In this document: positions 1 to 17,021 of the stretch, piece by piece | Position numbering within the stretch: the stretch's first letter is position 1 | Layout: each line of letters begins with the position of its first letter | Source of the DNA: Lates calcarifer | Lineage: Eukaryota > Chordata > Actinopteri > Centropomidae | DNA length: 64,000 nucleotides | Assembly: GCF_001640805.2 (NCBI RefSeq) | Contig: NC_066850.1 | Span: 15,334,046 to 15,398,045 of the forward strand | Direction of reading: 5' to 3' | Program-made: the position numbers and the translations under genes | The notes under the pieces: model-generated | What the model saw: the letters and a program-made list of their open reading frames with translations, nothing else | What the model was told of the DNA's origin: nothing | Database searches by the model: none

Positions 1-71
1 GTGGAGTTGGTTTTAAGAAAACAGAAAAAGCAAAGTGTCAACTCCTGAACTTTTTAATTGGTGAAGCAAAA

Positions 72-290
72 ATGTCAATCTACCTGACTCGTAGAGACAA
101 ACTGCAGGGTGGGCCGACTCCTGATGCTGTGACCCTGTGGAAGCTCAACGTGAAGGCCAGACTGAGGCTGGAGTTCAGCTTCCACAGGATCACAGGGAAT
201 ATAGATGTGTTTGAACAGCAATGGGCTCATGAGGAGCTGCTGTGCAGAGTGACCGGCACAGAGCTATTATTTACAACTTTCCTCAACTGA
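72..290 (+). CDS. Unrecognised short ORF, possibly the last exon of a gene that begins upstream of the window
   Basis: A 72-residue open frame from ATG to TGA, followed 46 bases later by an AATAAA. The composition is protein-like (charged and hydrophobic residues mixed, several Trp and Arg), and the reading frame avoids stops over 219 bases in an otherwise AT-rich stretch. I do not recognise the family, and no signal peptide, membrane segment or catalytic motif is visible. It could be the 3' exon of a gene cut by the window edge, an ORF in a retrocopy, or chance. The nearby poly(A) signal is the best argument for a real transcript end. Confidence 0.25.
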   Translation: MSIYLTRRDKLQGGPTPDAVTLWKLNVKARLRLEFSFHRITGNIDVFEQQWAHEELLCRVTGTELLFTTFLN

Positions 291-335
291 TTTGTTGATC
301 GTACAACTGTCCGTGTGATTTTTAAACCAAATGTA

Positions 336-341
336 AATAAA
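336..341 (+). terminator. Possible poly(A) signal AATAAA
   Basis: AATAAA lies 46 bases after the stop of the short plus-strand ORF and just before an A-rich run at about 351-366. It may mark the 3' end of a plus-strand transcript, or the A-rich tail of a retrocopy. Confidence 0.3.
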
Positions 342-365
342 GTACTGTTAAAAAATCAAAAAAAA

Positions 366-420
366 ATCTCTCTCTCTCTCTCTTCTCTCTCTCTCCCTCT
401 CTCCCTCTCTCCCTCTCTCC
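366..420. repeat. (CT)n / CTCCCT microsatellite
   Basis: Pure CT dinucleotides grade into CTCCCT units, directly joined to an A-rich run on the left and to a teleost dispersed repeat on the right. Confidence 0.9.
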
Positions 421-435
421 CAACCCAACCCAACC

Positions 436-650
436 AGTCGAGGCAGATGGCTGCCCACAAAGAGTCTGGTTCTGCTTGAGGTTTCTGCCTCTTAAAAGGA
501 AGTTTTTCCTCTCCGCTGTCACAGTGCTTGCTCATAGTGGGAAATGTTGGGTCTCTCCTCATAAATGTAATAACATAAGAGTACAGTCTACACCTGCTCT
601 ATATGAAAAGTGCTTTACCTTGATTGTGCCATAAAAATAACTGACCTGAC
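436..650 (+). mobile_element. Teleost dispersed retroposon tail
   Basis: Contains the widely dispersed fish sequence that runs from GAGGCAGATGGCTGCCCAC through 'tctggttctgcttgaggttt', 'ttgctcatagtggg' and 'ctgctctatatgaaaagtgc'. I recognise it as the 3' end of a retroposon found in very many teleost genomes, but I do not assign a LINE or SINE family. A second, reverse-oriented piece of the same consensus lies at about 63,325-63,440. Confidence 0.7.
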
Positions 651-739
651 TAAGCGTCATTCACCACCACTGCCACCAGGTCTAGGCTCCATTCTACTCC
701 AGATTTTGGAGTTTTGTTCTAAGTCTCCTGATTGAAATG

Positions 740-1930
740 GGGTAGATGTTACAGATGGGAAAGATTCCCATGTTTAAGATTTGTGAGTGCTCTGAGATGG
801 TTATGTGATTACAGAGTTGGTCATGTGAAGATTCAGAAACTGTGCATTGACATGTACATTGACAGAGTAACTCCACATCCATTCAGTTTGGGTTCTCTGA
901 ATGACAGCTTTTGGCTGATGTGAGGCATCCATATTTGTTTTAGATTTTTCATGTACTTCTGTATTATTGACTACAAAGTCAGATATATTGATGTGAATGC
1001 TACTTACAGGTCAGAGACTCATAGTTATGTTCAGGGTTAAGCGATAACCTTTTCCCCATTTTCCTGTGTGTGTGTCTGGCTGGGCGTGGGTACCTGCTTC
1101 CGTCTCCTGCCACTTCACCTGAACAGCTGCAAATCATCACCTAATAAACTCTACAGTCATCTTTGGCACATAAGCCCTGGCTCATCCCTCCCTCCTGATG
1201 TTCCATGGCTGTTCTTCACATTTTCACATGTTCAGTTCAATTTAGGAGGTCCATAAAGGTCCAAAACCCAGACCCTTGCATACATACCAGCTCTGCTAAT
1301 ATTGTTATTAATTATTGTTGTTAATTACTCTGCTCACAGTTCTGGTCTCTTTGACATTTTCAATTCAAGTCAAGTCAATTTCAAGTTGTGCAGTTAAAAA
1401 AATGCTGTTTCCAGTATTTCAGGGTTACAAAATTCAGATATTAAGTCAAGACAATATGTGTAAACAGGATTGAAGTAATACAGTAATAAATATTTTCTCT
1501 CAAGGCTTAAGGTTTCTTTTCTGCCCAGTGAGAAAAGTGACAGTTGATGATGGAGTCGGTTTTTCTTATTCAGTTATTGAATAAATGTAATGGTGTAGTT
1601 GGAGTCGAGGTGTAACAACAACACTGCTTGTGTCTCCATTACTTGTGGCCCCACCTAAGTACATAGTGACCATGGAATTTTTACATTTGTTTATTACCCT
1701 CAAATTCATTTCCTGGATGTCAGGCAAAGATAACAGAGAGATCAACTGCATCGTCTCACTTTCACATCTTAGGTAAGGTAAGACACATGATATGCTTAAA
1801 TTAATCTGAATATATTTGACGCTTCAGCATGTAGACATCAGGAATGATGATTAAGTCTGTACTCTTACACACGTGTAATTTTAAACACAGGACTTCTCCT
1901 TCATAAACTACACTGTAGTAACTTTGGTTC
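740..1930. repeat. Old tandem duplication upstream of the NXPE array, unit 1
   Basis: Noncoding. The block around 745-880 ('gggaaagattcccatgttt', 'acagagttggtcatgtga') reappears at 5,160-5,295. The block around 993-1,050 ('agagactcatagtta') reappears at 3,470-3,520, and the block at 1,776-1,850 ('gtaagacacatgat') at 4,210-4,280 and 20,070-20,130. The copies differ by many substitutions and indels, so the duplication is old. No coding frame is conserved across them. Confidence 0.7.
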
Positions 1931-2584
1931 TAAATTTGTACTGTGTTTTCCAGTTTAACATTCAGTGAAAGCACCTGTCATATATTTTAACAGTAGATAA
2001 TACACTCTAGAACATGTCTGCAGGACAGATAAATATAATGTCTCTCTTGGAATGTCTTAGGATGAAGCTGCTAGTTTCTATTTTCAGTACATTTATTGCA
2101 ATTCTTAACATTTTGTACTCCTCAGTAAAATAATAAATAAATACTAACTAAATGAATGATTGTATAAGAATAACAAATGGCCTTAAACACAACACACTTT
2201 GGAATTTTTTAAACAAGTTTAATTGTCGAGCAGCAACCTTGTTTCTTAGAAATTAGAATCCAGGTAGTAATTATATACATATATACATAACATTACACGA
2301 ATGAAATTTCTCAACACAGCTCCACCCTTACAGTGTTTGCCTTCTGTCAGTTGTAGTTCAGAGACAATGTCTTGCTCTGTGTATCATGTTCTCATTTCCT
2401 TTGGTTTGTTTTTGCACAAGATGACATCTGAATGTTTCTGGCAGTATAACATTGTGTGTCAATGCATCAAGTAATTGCTGAGGTATTTCACTGGATAAGT
2501 GAAAACTTGTTGACCTCATTGTCAGTAGTTCAAGCAGACTAATCCTCACTGACTGGATGTTGTGAGCTGCCAAACAGGACAGTT

Positions 2585-3109
2585 CAATCAGAAAAGACTA
2601 AATGATGAGACTGATATAAGGGAAACATGAAAAAGTAATTTTATTGAGAATGAAGCAGGCTTTGGCGATTAGACCCCGGCAGGAAGAGGATCACCTCAGA
2701 CAGCTGGCAAGCCTAGCTGTAGCTTCTCATAGGCAGAGAACTTCCCCTGGAGCCTAGACCTGGTGGTGGTGATGAGGGATAGAGCCTGAAGTTGGGAAGG
2801 TCTTGTGGAGAAAACAATCGGGGGGTAGAAGGAGGTGCTTGGTGTCCGCAGATGGGGTGGTGCAGGGGTGGAGGTGGGTCGTGCCATTTCATTGCTGAAA
2901 AGCAGCTGAATGACAGCAGGGAGAGAGAGCATTTTAAACTTTGACAGCTAACCAGTGATTGGCTCGAGAGGCAAGGGTGTTTGGTTGTGATTGACTGAGA
3001 GCAGGAGCGTGTAAGAGGCGCTGATCAGTGAGGAAATGGAGCGACAGGTTTAAAGAGATGATAGGGGAAGTAATCTTTCTGACTGAACTGATTCCGCTAA
3101 GCTTCATTT
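2585..3109 (-). mobile_element. ~520 bp LTR-like dispersed element, copy 1
   Basis: Nearly identical to 19,515-20,032. The central ~480 bases differ at only a handful of positions, although the flanks are unrelated at the left junction, so these are separate insertions of one young element. Read on the minus strand it has a TTTAAAA TATA-like box near 2,933, a 78-codon open frame (2,696-2,932) and an AATAAA near 2,643, which is the layout of a small LTR. No TG...CA ends or clear target-site duplication could be made out, so an LTR is a guess. It could also be an unclassified SINE or MITE. Confidence 0.55.
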
Positions 3110-3439
3110 AGGTCCCCCTCAGTTAGGCTACTCTTTATTTAGCTGTGTGGGTAAAAATAATCTTGGGTGGTGTAATTATTTGGGCTGCTCTTAATGTCAT
3201 TCAGACACTTTTCCACCTCCAAAAGTAAGATTGTAATCCAATTAAAAACAGGGGTTGTAAGATCAGTAAGTTCAGGTAAAGTAAAAGACCCACAAAAGCT
3301 TAATTCTGCTGATATGAGTGAAAATGTTTAACATTCAAGTTAAACATCTGCAGGTCCCACAGATGCTTGATTGGACTGAGACGATAGGTCAACACTTGGT
3401 GCTCTCTGTTGTGCTTTCAAAAAAAAAAAAAAAAATCAG

Positions 3440-4560
3440 AGCTTCCAGGTTCTAATTACAACTTAGATGTTGATGTGAATGCAGAAAAGTTAGAGACTCA
3501 TAGTTATTTTCAGGGTTAGGCTGTCTCCTGTCCTCTTTGCCCCTTTGTCTGTGTGTGTCTGCCCCCACTGAACCAGCTGCACTGCATTCCCAATAAGTCA
3601 GACATCATTCGTGCTCTCACAAGTTTGCGATAACACTGCCTTTGACCTTCTACCTGGCTACCTAGTTTGAAATGAAATTAACTGATCACAACAGTTAAGA
3701 GAACAATAGTCAATTTCAAGTTGCACACTGTAAAATGTTGTCTCCAGTATTTCAGGGTTACCAAATTCAAATATTAAGCCAAGACCAGTGTAAACAGGAA
3801 TGAATGTACATTCAGCTCTTACAGTGATTACATTTCCCTTTGTAGAGAAATGTAAATAATGCCGCAGAGACACAACAGTGTTCTGCATAATGTAATGTAA
3901 TGTAAGGAATTAATAAATCAGCCCCCTGGTCAAAGGCTTTCTCAGCATCTGAAGGAAACACTAGACCATCAACTTTTCAGCAACTGGTTTTATCATTTTA
4001 GTGGCTACATTTTTTAAAACTATCTTCTGGTCCACATTTCGAAGGGGTAGTGGAACAGGATGCTGGGCTTTGTTATTCTCAGGAATAGAAGGTGAGAGTG
4101 TGACACTAATCTTGTTTGTCCACATTCAAACTGCAGTGTTGAATAGATCCTGTGTGCTGCCAGGTTGAAGGCATATGGATGACATACTCTCCAAACGAAT
4201 CACAACTAAGGTAAGACACATGATTAAATGCTTAAATTCATCTGAATATATTTGAAGCTTCAACGTGTAAACGTCAGGAAAGTTAAATCTTGCCACTAAC
4301 CATTCAGGTATGTGCGCATTTTTGAGGTATGTGTACTTTACAAGTAGTTCCATTTTATGCTACTTTATACTTGTGTTCCACTACATTTAAGAGGGAAATA
4401 CTGTAATATGTAAAATGATCTCATTTACCTTATCTATAATAATGCTTCATAATTCACTTGATATTTGTATTAATCTGAATCTGTAAAGTAACTAGTAACT
4501 AAAACTTTGTAATACATGTAAAAGAGTAGAAAGTTTTCCTCTAAAATGTAGTAAAGTGCC
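3440..4560. repeat. Old tandem duplication upstream of the NXPE array, unit 2
   Basis: Noncoding and similar to parts of unit 1 (3,470-3,780 with 985-1,460) and of unit 3 (4,290-4,560 with 5,920-6,300). The latter share 'ccactaaccattcag' and 'ccactacatttaag'. Short poly-A at 3,420-3,435. No gene seen. Confidence 0.65.
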
Positions 4561-5149
4561 AGTACCTCAAAACTGTGCTTAAGTACAATACCTTAGTAAC
4601 TTTGAAAGTTACTTTCCACCACTACCTGTGAGATGAAGAGAAAAGCCTTTTATGAGGGGAACTAACTAACTAAACTAATCCATTTTGTACAGTGAGTACT
4701 TTAACAACATACATGTTAATTACTCCATTTTCACCAACAGTTTACAACAGAACATGAGTGTTTCTGTGAATAACTTCAGTTTTCAAATCATTTATCATTT
4801 TTCACATTTTACATATGAAAGGTCATGCCACATTAAAAGTCAGTGTGTATTTTCGGTATGTAGCCTTAACAATGGCTGCTGTCAATATAATTAGAGCTGA
4901 AACAAGTAATCAATTGGCAGCTATTTTTCACCCTCTAAATCACCCACAAAAACTTTGTGTGTTTCTCTGTTTTATGTGATTGTTAATTGAATATCTTCAG
5001 GTTTTGAAGTGTTTGTCAGACAAAATAAAGCTGCTGAAGATGCATTACTCCCTGACATTTTATTGACTTGACAGTCAAGCAATCACTTCAGCCCCACCCA
5101 GGTAGATCATCACCAACTGTCCCTGACATTTGATATTACGTTACCATTA

Positions 5150-6360
5150 TGTTGTAGTGGGTGGATGTTAGAGATGGGAAACATTCCCATGTTTAAGACT
5201 TGCGAGTGCTCTCAGATGGTTATATGATTACAGAGTTGGTCATGTGAGGTTTCAAAAAATGTGCATTAACAATATAACACCACATCCATTCAGTTTGGGT
5301 TCTCTGAGAGACAGTTTCTATTTGTTTGTTTTTAAGGCACTTCCATTTTATTGACTGCTAAGCCAGATATATTGGAACTTTTCCCCCATTTTCCCTATTG
5401 TTTTCCTCCCCCCTGTGGGGTTTGGTGGTTGGACACGGCTGCCTAGTTCCTTATTTTGCCAGTTCACCTGAACGGCTGCAAAGCTTCATCTAAATCAACT
5501 CTATAATTAACCCCAGCATATTAGTCCCAGCTCATCCCTCCAGTCTTTGCCAGATTGTTCTGTCTATCAGTGTGGTACTAACACTATGGATAACTTTCTA
5601 GTCCGTTCCTTTGTGAACATCATTTCTGTGCTAACTCTTTGTTTATGTGTCACTCAGACTCCTGCTGCCTGCTCCAGTGGCTGTTATGTTCAGTTTTTGT
5701 CTTCGTTGATCACGTCTGTTTGACACTTCACCCTGTCTGAATTTAACTTTATAATTTAATAACCTCATAAACATTGTTTGCTGTCAAACCTGTAGCCCCA
5801 GTCAGATCATCTGTGCTGCCAGGTTGAAAACTGCTACCTGGTGAATTATGTTTTGTGTCCCTGACAGCTGTGAATCACTGATACCACTGTTCATTTCAGC
5901 TGTAGGTGGTGCAGGTGTTGTAGCTAAATCTTTCCACTAACCATTCAGATATGTCCACACTTTTGAACTTTGTGTTCTTTACAAGTATTTCCATTTAATG
6001 CCACTTTACACTTCTGCTCCACTACATTTAAGAAGGAAAGTTTGTAATTTGTACTCTATTACATTTACTTAGCTGACTTTTAACTTCATTATATGCTTTA
6101 TCTATAATGATATTTTATATTTTACTTGTTGATAATATTGGTTTTAATCTGAATCTGCAAAGTAACTAGTACTTAAAACAAAATAAATGTAGAGTAAAAA
6201 GTTCAATATTTTCCTCTGAAATGGAGTGAAATACAAGTATAAACTGGTGTAAAATGTAAATACTCATGTAAGGCGCCAGTACCAGTGTCAGAACTGTGCT
6301 TAATTACAGTACATTAAATGTAAATGTAAAAGTTACTTTCTCCCACTACCTGTGAGGTGA
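5150..6360. repeat. Old tandem duplication upstream of the NXPE array, unit 3
   Basis: The left part (5,155-5,560) matches 740-1,240 of unit 1 and the right part (5,920-6,330) matches 4,290-4,620 of unit 2. The rest of 6,360-7,790 is AT-rich, without a gene, and becomes similar to 20,485-21,390 from about 7,030 on, so it belongs to the NXPE duplication unit. Confidence 0.65.
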
Positions 6361-7839
6361 AGAGGAGACTGATCCAACCAGTATAATGAATACTTTTACC
6401 TTTGATAAATGAAGCACATTTTGCTGATGATAAATAAATCTATATATAGTATGTTCTTAGCTCATATGTGCTAAACTAGATAAACTAGAAAACACAGTTC
6501 AAAGTTAGAACCGAAATTACCACAGCCTAGCTTAGGAAGGAAAAGCTATGAACACATGGTTTTCATGGCATAATTCTTGGTGATAATACAAGAAAAAGAG
6601 TAGAAAAGATTTAAAGAGTTAAAATTGTGAAAATTAATGAATATCTGGTTATGACCAGAGGGGAGAAAATTATTAATTTAAAAAATAACAAGTGGAAAAT
6701 AATCGATATAAATTATATTACAGTACAGTAACACATTTTATCTTCCAAGGACCTCAGTGTGATTTTTGCCTTTAAATCTGACACAACACAGAAAATAATG
6801 CATCAAAATCAATGTTGAAGCTAATAACTGACATAATACAAAAGAAAATCCCCTGAACATTTTAGTGCATGGAAAATGATTCATTTTTGTGGGGTTTTTT
6901 TTTTCCTAAAAAACAATAGTTCCATTACATAAACAAACTCAAATTTAAGGTGTTAAAATCCTAAATTAATATTTGGTAGTGATTTGGTAATGACTGAATA
7001 GTTAAATAGTTATTTTATATTTAATCTCAGTGTCTAATGTATACCGATCTGTAATGAGAGTGAAAACAGATTTGTGCAGCTTGTTGTAAGGTTAATTTTG
7101 CACATTATGTGTCAGATTGCAAAAGTCTGCAGTGTCCAGACGTATTCAGATATTTACATTATGTTGAGAAGGGTGCATGATAGGTTGAACTGGGAATGAA
7201 TCCTCAGGTTAAACTGAAGCAGGAGAGAGGCTGTTATCTGTTATTGTGGCCTTGGGTGATAATAGGGCTGTCCTGCTGGGGGGACAACAATCAGTCTTCA
7301 GGCCAATTTATACTTCTGCGTTGAACTGATGCTTCAGCCATGTACTCTACACTGCAGTCTGATGTCCACCTCCCTAGAAATGTAACTACACATCACAGCA
7401 ATGCAGACCTTAACATCTGTGATTAACACTGATGCATGATGAATAATGTTGGATTACTATTTCTTATTTCATGGCCTATTTGAAATATTTGTGCTAATGT
7501 ATATATAATTAAAAAACAAAGCAGTCAAGTATTGATTTGGACACTGATTACCATGACAACAGGTGAAGCTTTGACACTCTGAAGCATTTGGGTCATCCCT
7601 AGTTGATAGTTGGTCAATAAGGAATTCCCTGGGTGACTGGTTTTAGTTTAGTCTCAATAATTGGAAGCCAGATATTTCCTACTATTTATATAGAGAGGAT
7701 TTCACAATTCAAGAGTTCAAGTTTTAGCAAGTAATATTCTTTGGCATAACAAGATGTCACTTACCACTCTTTTTTGTTGCTGTTTTTATTCCAGTACCAG
7801 ATTAAGTTATCACAGTGCTTTGCTGCAGCCAGAGAAGAT

Positions 7840-11877
<4,038 letters not shown>

Positions 11878-11989
11878 ATGTGTGTTTGTTGGGAGAGGAG
11901 TGGATTCAAATGCTCTTACATGTTGTCTCTTGTTTCCACCAGGTGCTGCATTTGTTTCTTCAGCAGTTTAAGCACATGCACAGAGTGGA

Positions 11990-13382
11990 CTAACTACAGT
12001 TTTTCTGATCTATCTTTAACCAGGGAATGTTGAGTGAACACAAACGGAACTGAACTGATTAGGGTTGGGTATTACAGATAACCACTGCTGCATGATCACA
12101 CCCAACACATAAAACTTTATGGCAAGTGTTTTGCAATTGTCAAGCAGCATTCTGGGAGATACAGGAAATCATTAACCAAAGTAGAATGAGATGATGCTGA
12201 TTAAGAGCAGATGCACAGTCTTGAGAATTTTTTTTTTCTTGAGTAAATAAGTGAAAATACAAGAATTAACATTAAAACTAAATTCTACAGTAATGCTGTG
12301 ATATCTTACATATAAGAGGGGTTAAAAGGTTTTTTTTTTTAAATTAATTTACGTATGAAGCTTATCAAAACACTGATGCAATACTATTAAATTACACATA
12401 ATATACAGTAACTGGACTCTTCTGCTCACAGTATGATGAATATTATATGAAATGTTAACTGGATTCTGCTTTTGATTGTCGGTTGATGGAAAGTGGGGAA
12501 ATGTCATTTCTGAGTTAGTATTTCTTACATATTAGTTTGAGGATGAACTCACTGTTAAGTGCACTCACTGTTAATCACATGGTGTTTTATAAGGTGAATA
12601 AAAAAACATTTCACAAGCATATTCTGTATCAATGTATCAAAATTCTCAGCAAAGGGACTTGCACTGAAAATAATAAATGTTAAAACAAGTTATGACTGAG
12701 CATTAGCATCCAGCAATAACTGCCTTCCACGTTTTTGACATTTGTTTAAACTTCAGAAGTCTAAAGTTAGTTGATTTGTTAAACAAGTATGCAGTCATTT
12801 TGGATAATGGATCTGATATTGCCTGTTTGCTTTTATCTTGCAATTTACTGTCCTCTTGTGGCCACAGTAGACTATTGTCTCTAGAAACTAGGTTTACCAC
12901 CATGCATTGCATCTTTATCAGAACCAGAGACATCCTCTATCTTATTCCATACCTTGTTCCTCCATGTCAAAACGTGGCAGCTACATTACCCATAACTTGT
13001 AATATGGTCAGCAGTTCAGGTGTTTTGGTAGTAGTAGCTGACTCAAGAAGAGATGAGGAGGAGCCACAGATGTCTGGTGAGCTCACATCTTTCTATCTCC
13101 ACACATCCAGATAGTTTTTTAATTTTCAGACTTGTAGTCTTCAGCTCCAACCAAAACTGACTCAAGTAACATCACTTTAGGCAATTTATCAGACTTTGTG
13201 CAGTTTCTTCTCGAGCCATAAAAAGCTTTATACAACTTAAACTCTTACTCTCACTAGACCTCTGCAACACCTGGAAACAGGCTTTAATGTGTCAAACTTG
13301 AGGAGATCCTCTTTAAGGTTATATTTATAAATAGAAATATTTAGTTTTATAAATATATTTTATTTATAAATAGAAATAAAAT

Positions 13383-13452
<70 letters not shown>

Positions 13453-16400
13453 AATTTGCAAAGCAAATTTTAAAAAATATTATTGACTGTTAGTCAGCAG
13501 TCTACGCTATGCTATGTGTCTTGTCACATTACTGACACCAACTGTTGATCAGTGGAATAGCATGAAACTCCACATGTGAGTTCTCATTCATGTACATGAC
13601 ACATAGAAAATTCAGACCCACTCATAGTACCATGCTCTGTAGTACTGCTAATGGTCAAAGACCATACCCTTCTTGATCCACAGTTGTAAAACTGCAACAT
13701 CTGTTTGACACCATCTAAGTAAGTATTTGATCAGTGGTATTTATTTATCTCATTCTAAAGTGATAAAAACAAAGTACAATATGAATGATTTGGCAGGATT
13801 TGTTTTAATGTTTCATGTATTGTATGTAGTCAGTGGCCCCTCTACAACTACACCACTCTTAAGTATCTGAACTAGAAATAAACTCACTTGTTTCACTGAG
13901 CTGATAATGGTGTTTTTCTTTGTGCAGACCATTGCACAAAGTACATCATTAGTAACATTAGAAGTTCATGCTGTCTTAAGAGTACTAACACAAGTGTACA
14001 TCAGTTGTTGTTTATGCTGATCATTGTCGTTGCCTTATGTAATAATAATGAATATATCTCAGTATTTTAAGTTTATCTGATATTCAATAGAATAAGAAAG
14101 TTGAATTTAACCTACCTTTAACTAACATAATAGTCAGTTTTTACTTCAACATGTTTTATTTAAAATTACAAGACAATTAGACTTTTCACCTCCTTAATGT
14201 CACAACATTAAAAACAGACTTTATGTATTTTCACCTCAGATTCACAGACAATGCTGTATGTTCTTGAACTGTGTATCAGAAACAGACATATTTGTTTTTC
14301 ATAGACAAGATTCCTCATTTTTAAACCCACTTGACACTAAACACCCTCATAGAAATAATTCCCTACTGAACCTCACCACTAACTTTTGATGTGATGCTGA
14401 GTTGTAACATTGAGCTTTTATACTTTTAGTCTGTGGTTAGAGCAGATTATTGGTTTGACACAAACACTCTGTGGTTAAAATGTGATGATATAATTACAAA
14501 CACAAACAGAATCTTCATATGAAAAATAATGTATTTTATAGCAAACATATAAAGGACACTCATCATGTGTTTACAGAGACAACACGTATTAGACATTTAC
14601 ATTATGGGATATGGGAATAAAAAGATGATACAATGTTATTATTGTTCAGGACAACAAACTGTGAGCTGTGATGCTGCTGCTGCTGCAGATGAGGACACAT
14701 CTGGAAACAGATAAAGAAAGTTAACCTCATGATGAACAGGTCTTCATCACTATTTTCATTCTAATAATATCATAGACTAAATGTTGACTTATCTTTTTTA
14801 ATGAGAGGGTTCACAGTGAATGTTGTCTCTGCTGGTCTTTTTCTTTTTCCTCCTCAAGTTGTTTCCTCTTGTCTTTGTAAAAGACAAATTCATCATTAAT
14901 TTTCAAGAGTAACAGTTAATAACTTTAACTATGAAGTAACAGGAAGTGTTGATAGTAAATTCTGATAGATACATAGAATAATACTCATCTTTTTAGACAC
15001 AATGGTTCATGATGATTCTGCATCCTCTAAAAGAGAAATAAAAGTCAAGAGGAAATAAGTTAATAAGTTCAACAATAAGGAGAAAAACTGTTGATCCAAG
15101 ACAGTTTGATTATATCACAGAATTCATGAAAACGTATCTCTGTTAAAAAGAGAGTTCACAGTGCGTTCACAGTGCACTTTTAGCATTCTATGAAAAATGG
15201 CCCAGGCGCCATTTTTGTCCTACACTTTCAATGTTAAACTCGACGACCCTGCGTCAGTTTTCAACAGAAAAGAGTTTCTCCTGGTCACAGAGCTCAGCTC
15301 CTGTTCAGCACTCAGGTGCAGACTAATCGCCACGTCAGACCTAATCGCCATGACTACCTGTCACACTAATATTATTTTAATATTTGTATTTTATATTAAT
15401 TTATTAGTTACAATTAATTAACGGACTAAATATTGATTCGCATTAGATTTTATTATTATTATCATTATTATTATTAGCAACAACAACAATAATAATAACG
15501 ACATAAATGAGCACTTTTTGTGATAGCCATTTCATAATCTGACAACTCCACAGTCCTTCTGATAGACGAGTTTATTTTAATATTAGAGAGGAAAAGTGAT
15601 TTGGAGATTCGTTTGAATCAGCTGTGGGGGCTGTGATTAAAACGTGTTATAACTGTAGATACACAGCAAATCGAGAAGAGTCAAATTTCTGGTGCTGGAC
15701 AAAAGTAGAACAAAAAATAGAGTTAATTATACTCTTGATAGATTCAAATATTTCTATATAACTCTCTGTGGATAAATAGTTTGCGTTAAAATGGAGTGTC
15801 AGAATGGAGTATCTGTGAATCAACTCTGTGTCACTCTAACACGTTTAATGCTCTTAATTTTTACGATGAACTTTGAACCTGAATATGACACCTGAGGTCA
15901 TCAACCCCGCCCCTTGTAATGTAACGACACCTGGGCAGTCATTTCAAGAATTACAGACGGTGCTTGTCGCCGATAGGACAACTTTGTTAGATAAGTAAAT
16001 GTGATGCATTTGTGTATAACGTTATGTGTAATGTGAATATTTCTCGTTATCTGGCACATGCTTGGTGAACTCCCGGTACAGCGCTGTAACTGAACACCAA
16101 GCTAACGCTAACATGTGAGTTCTTTAGCCAACCTAAAGTGAGTAAATGCCAATTCATGTAGTTGCACAGTTAACACAAAAATGCAGTTACTACAGTTGAC
16201 CGAAAAAAAACAGTAATTAAGCCAACAGTTTGAGAGACTGCAACAATTTCACCCAAACGAGACAAAACTGCAGCGGCGTTAAAGGTGTTGTCTGTTAGCA
16301 TTAAGTTAGCTAGCTAAACGTTACGTTAACCGGTCTAGCATAATTGGAACCGGTATACACAAACGAAAAGCAAGAGTTCCAGATATCCCACCCTAAAAAT

Positions 16401-16950
16401 TTAGATACCCTATTTGGAAACCTAGTGTTTATTTCCCGATAAAATATAGGCAGAGTTAACAGAAACTAGCATGACAGCGAGTTGTTATCGCCGTCTGCCG
16501 CCGCCAGTCTTTGACTCGGTAGTAGTTAGCTGAGTACAACTTTAATGTACCCCTGCAGGCTGCTACTATCCTGATACCGCGGTGACAGTACGCGCTCCTC
16601 CACCCTTCAGCATCACGGGCTTCTTCAGTTTCATCGGATTCAACTGTAACTGGAAGAGGGGCTTGAATGAGCACAATTTGTTCAATACACAGTTTGTTTC
16701 CAAGGATGGGATGATGATATGTCAGCTATGCTGTTGCTGTTACATCTCCTGCCCCCCTACAGTAAGAGGCCAGAAAAAACGCTCAGCATTTGTGAAGGTA
16801 TTTACAGTCAGGTTTCTACTCATTTCATTGCAGTTAATTGTAGGAATTTTGAGTTGCAGATTGTTAGAGATTTTTAACGAAGAACATAGGAGATTTGAGC
16901 TTGTTCATGTAATTTTTAAATTACAGTAGTTTTTATGTAAAATCCACCCT
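11990..16950. other. Gene-poor stretch after NXPE copy A
   Basis: No confident gene. The first ~800 bases still resemble the sequence after copy C (12,470-12,780 with 32,830-33,290), so the NXPE duplication unit extends this far. From about 13,000 to 16,950 the DNA is AT-rich with scattered short frames and one long microsatellite. A minus-strand run near 14,815-14,880 would encode a Lys/Glu/Gln-rich segment ending in a stop. It is too short to call. Confidence 0.5.
13386..13453. repeat. (TA)n(GA)n compound microsatellite
   Basis: About 20 TA units run directly into about 14 GA units. Confidence 0.95.
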
Positions 16951-17021
16951 ATTTAATGAGTTTGTGTCATTGTGTTATTCCAAATACCAGAAGGAGCCAA
17001 CCTCACTACTTGTCTTGATAA

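Noticed and set aside
322..562. Minus-strand Arg/Glu-rich reading frames
   Set aside because: They are translations of the CT microsatellite and the dispersed repeat.
2696..2932. 78-residue minus-strand ORF as a host gene (also 19,626-19,862)
   Set aside because: It lies entirely inside a repeated element and has no recognisable domain. It is kept as part of the element.
14810..14900. Minus-strand exon encoding a Lys/Glu/Gln-rich tail
   Set aside because: Suggestive of the 3' end of an immune GTPase or coiled-coil gene, but too short and without any partner exon or domain.
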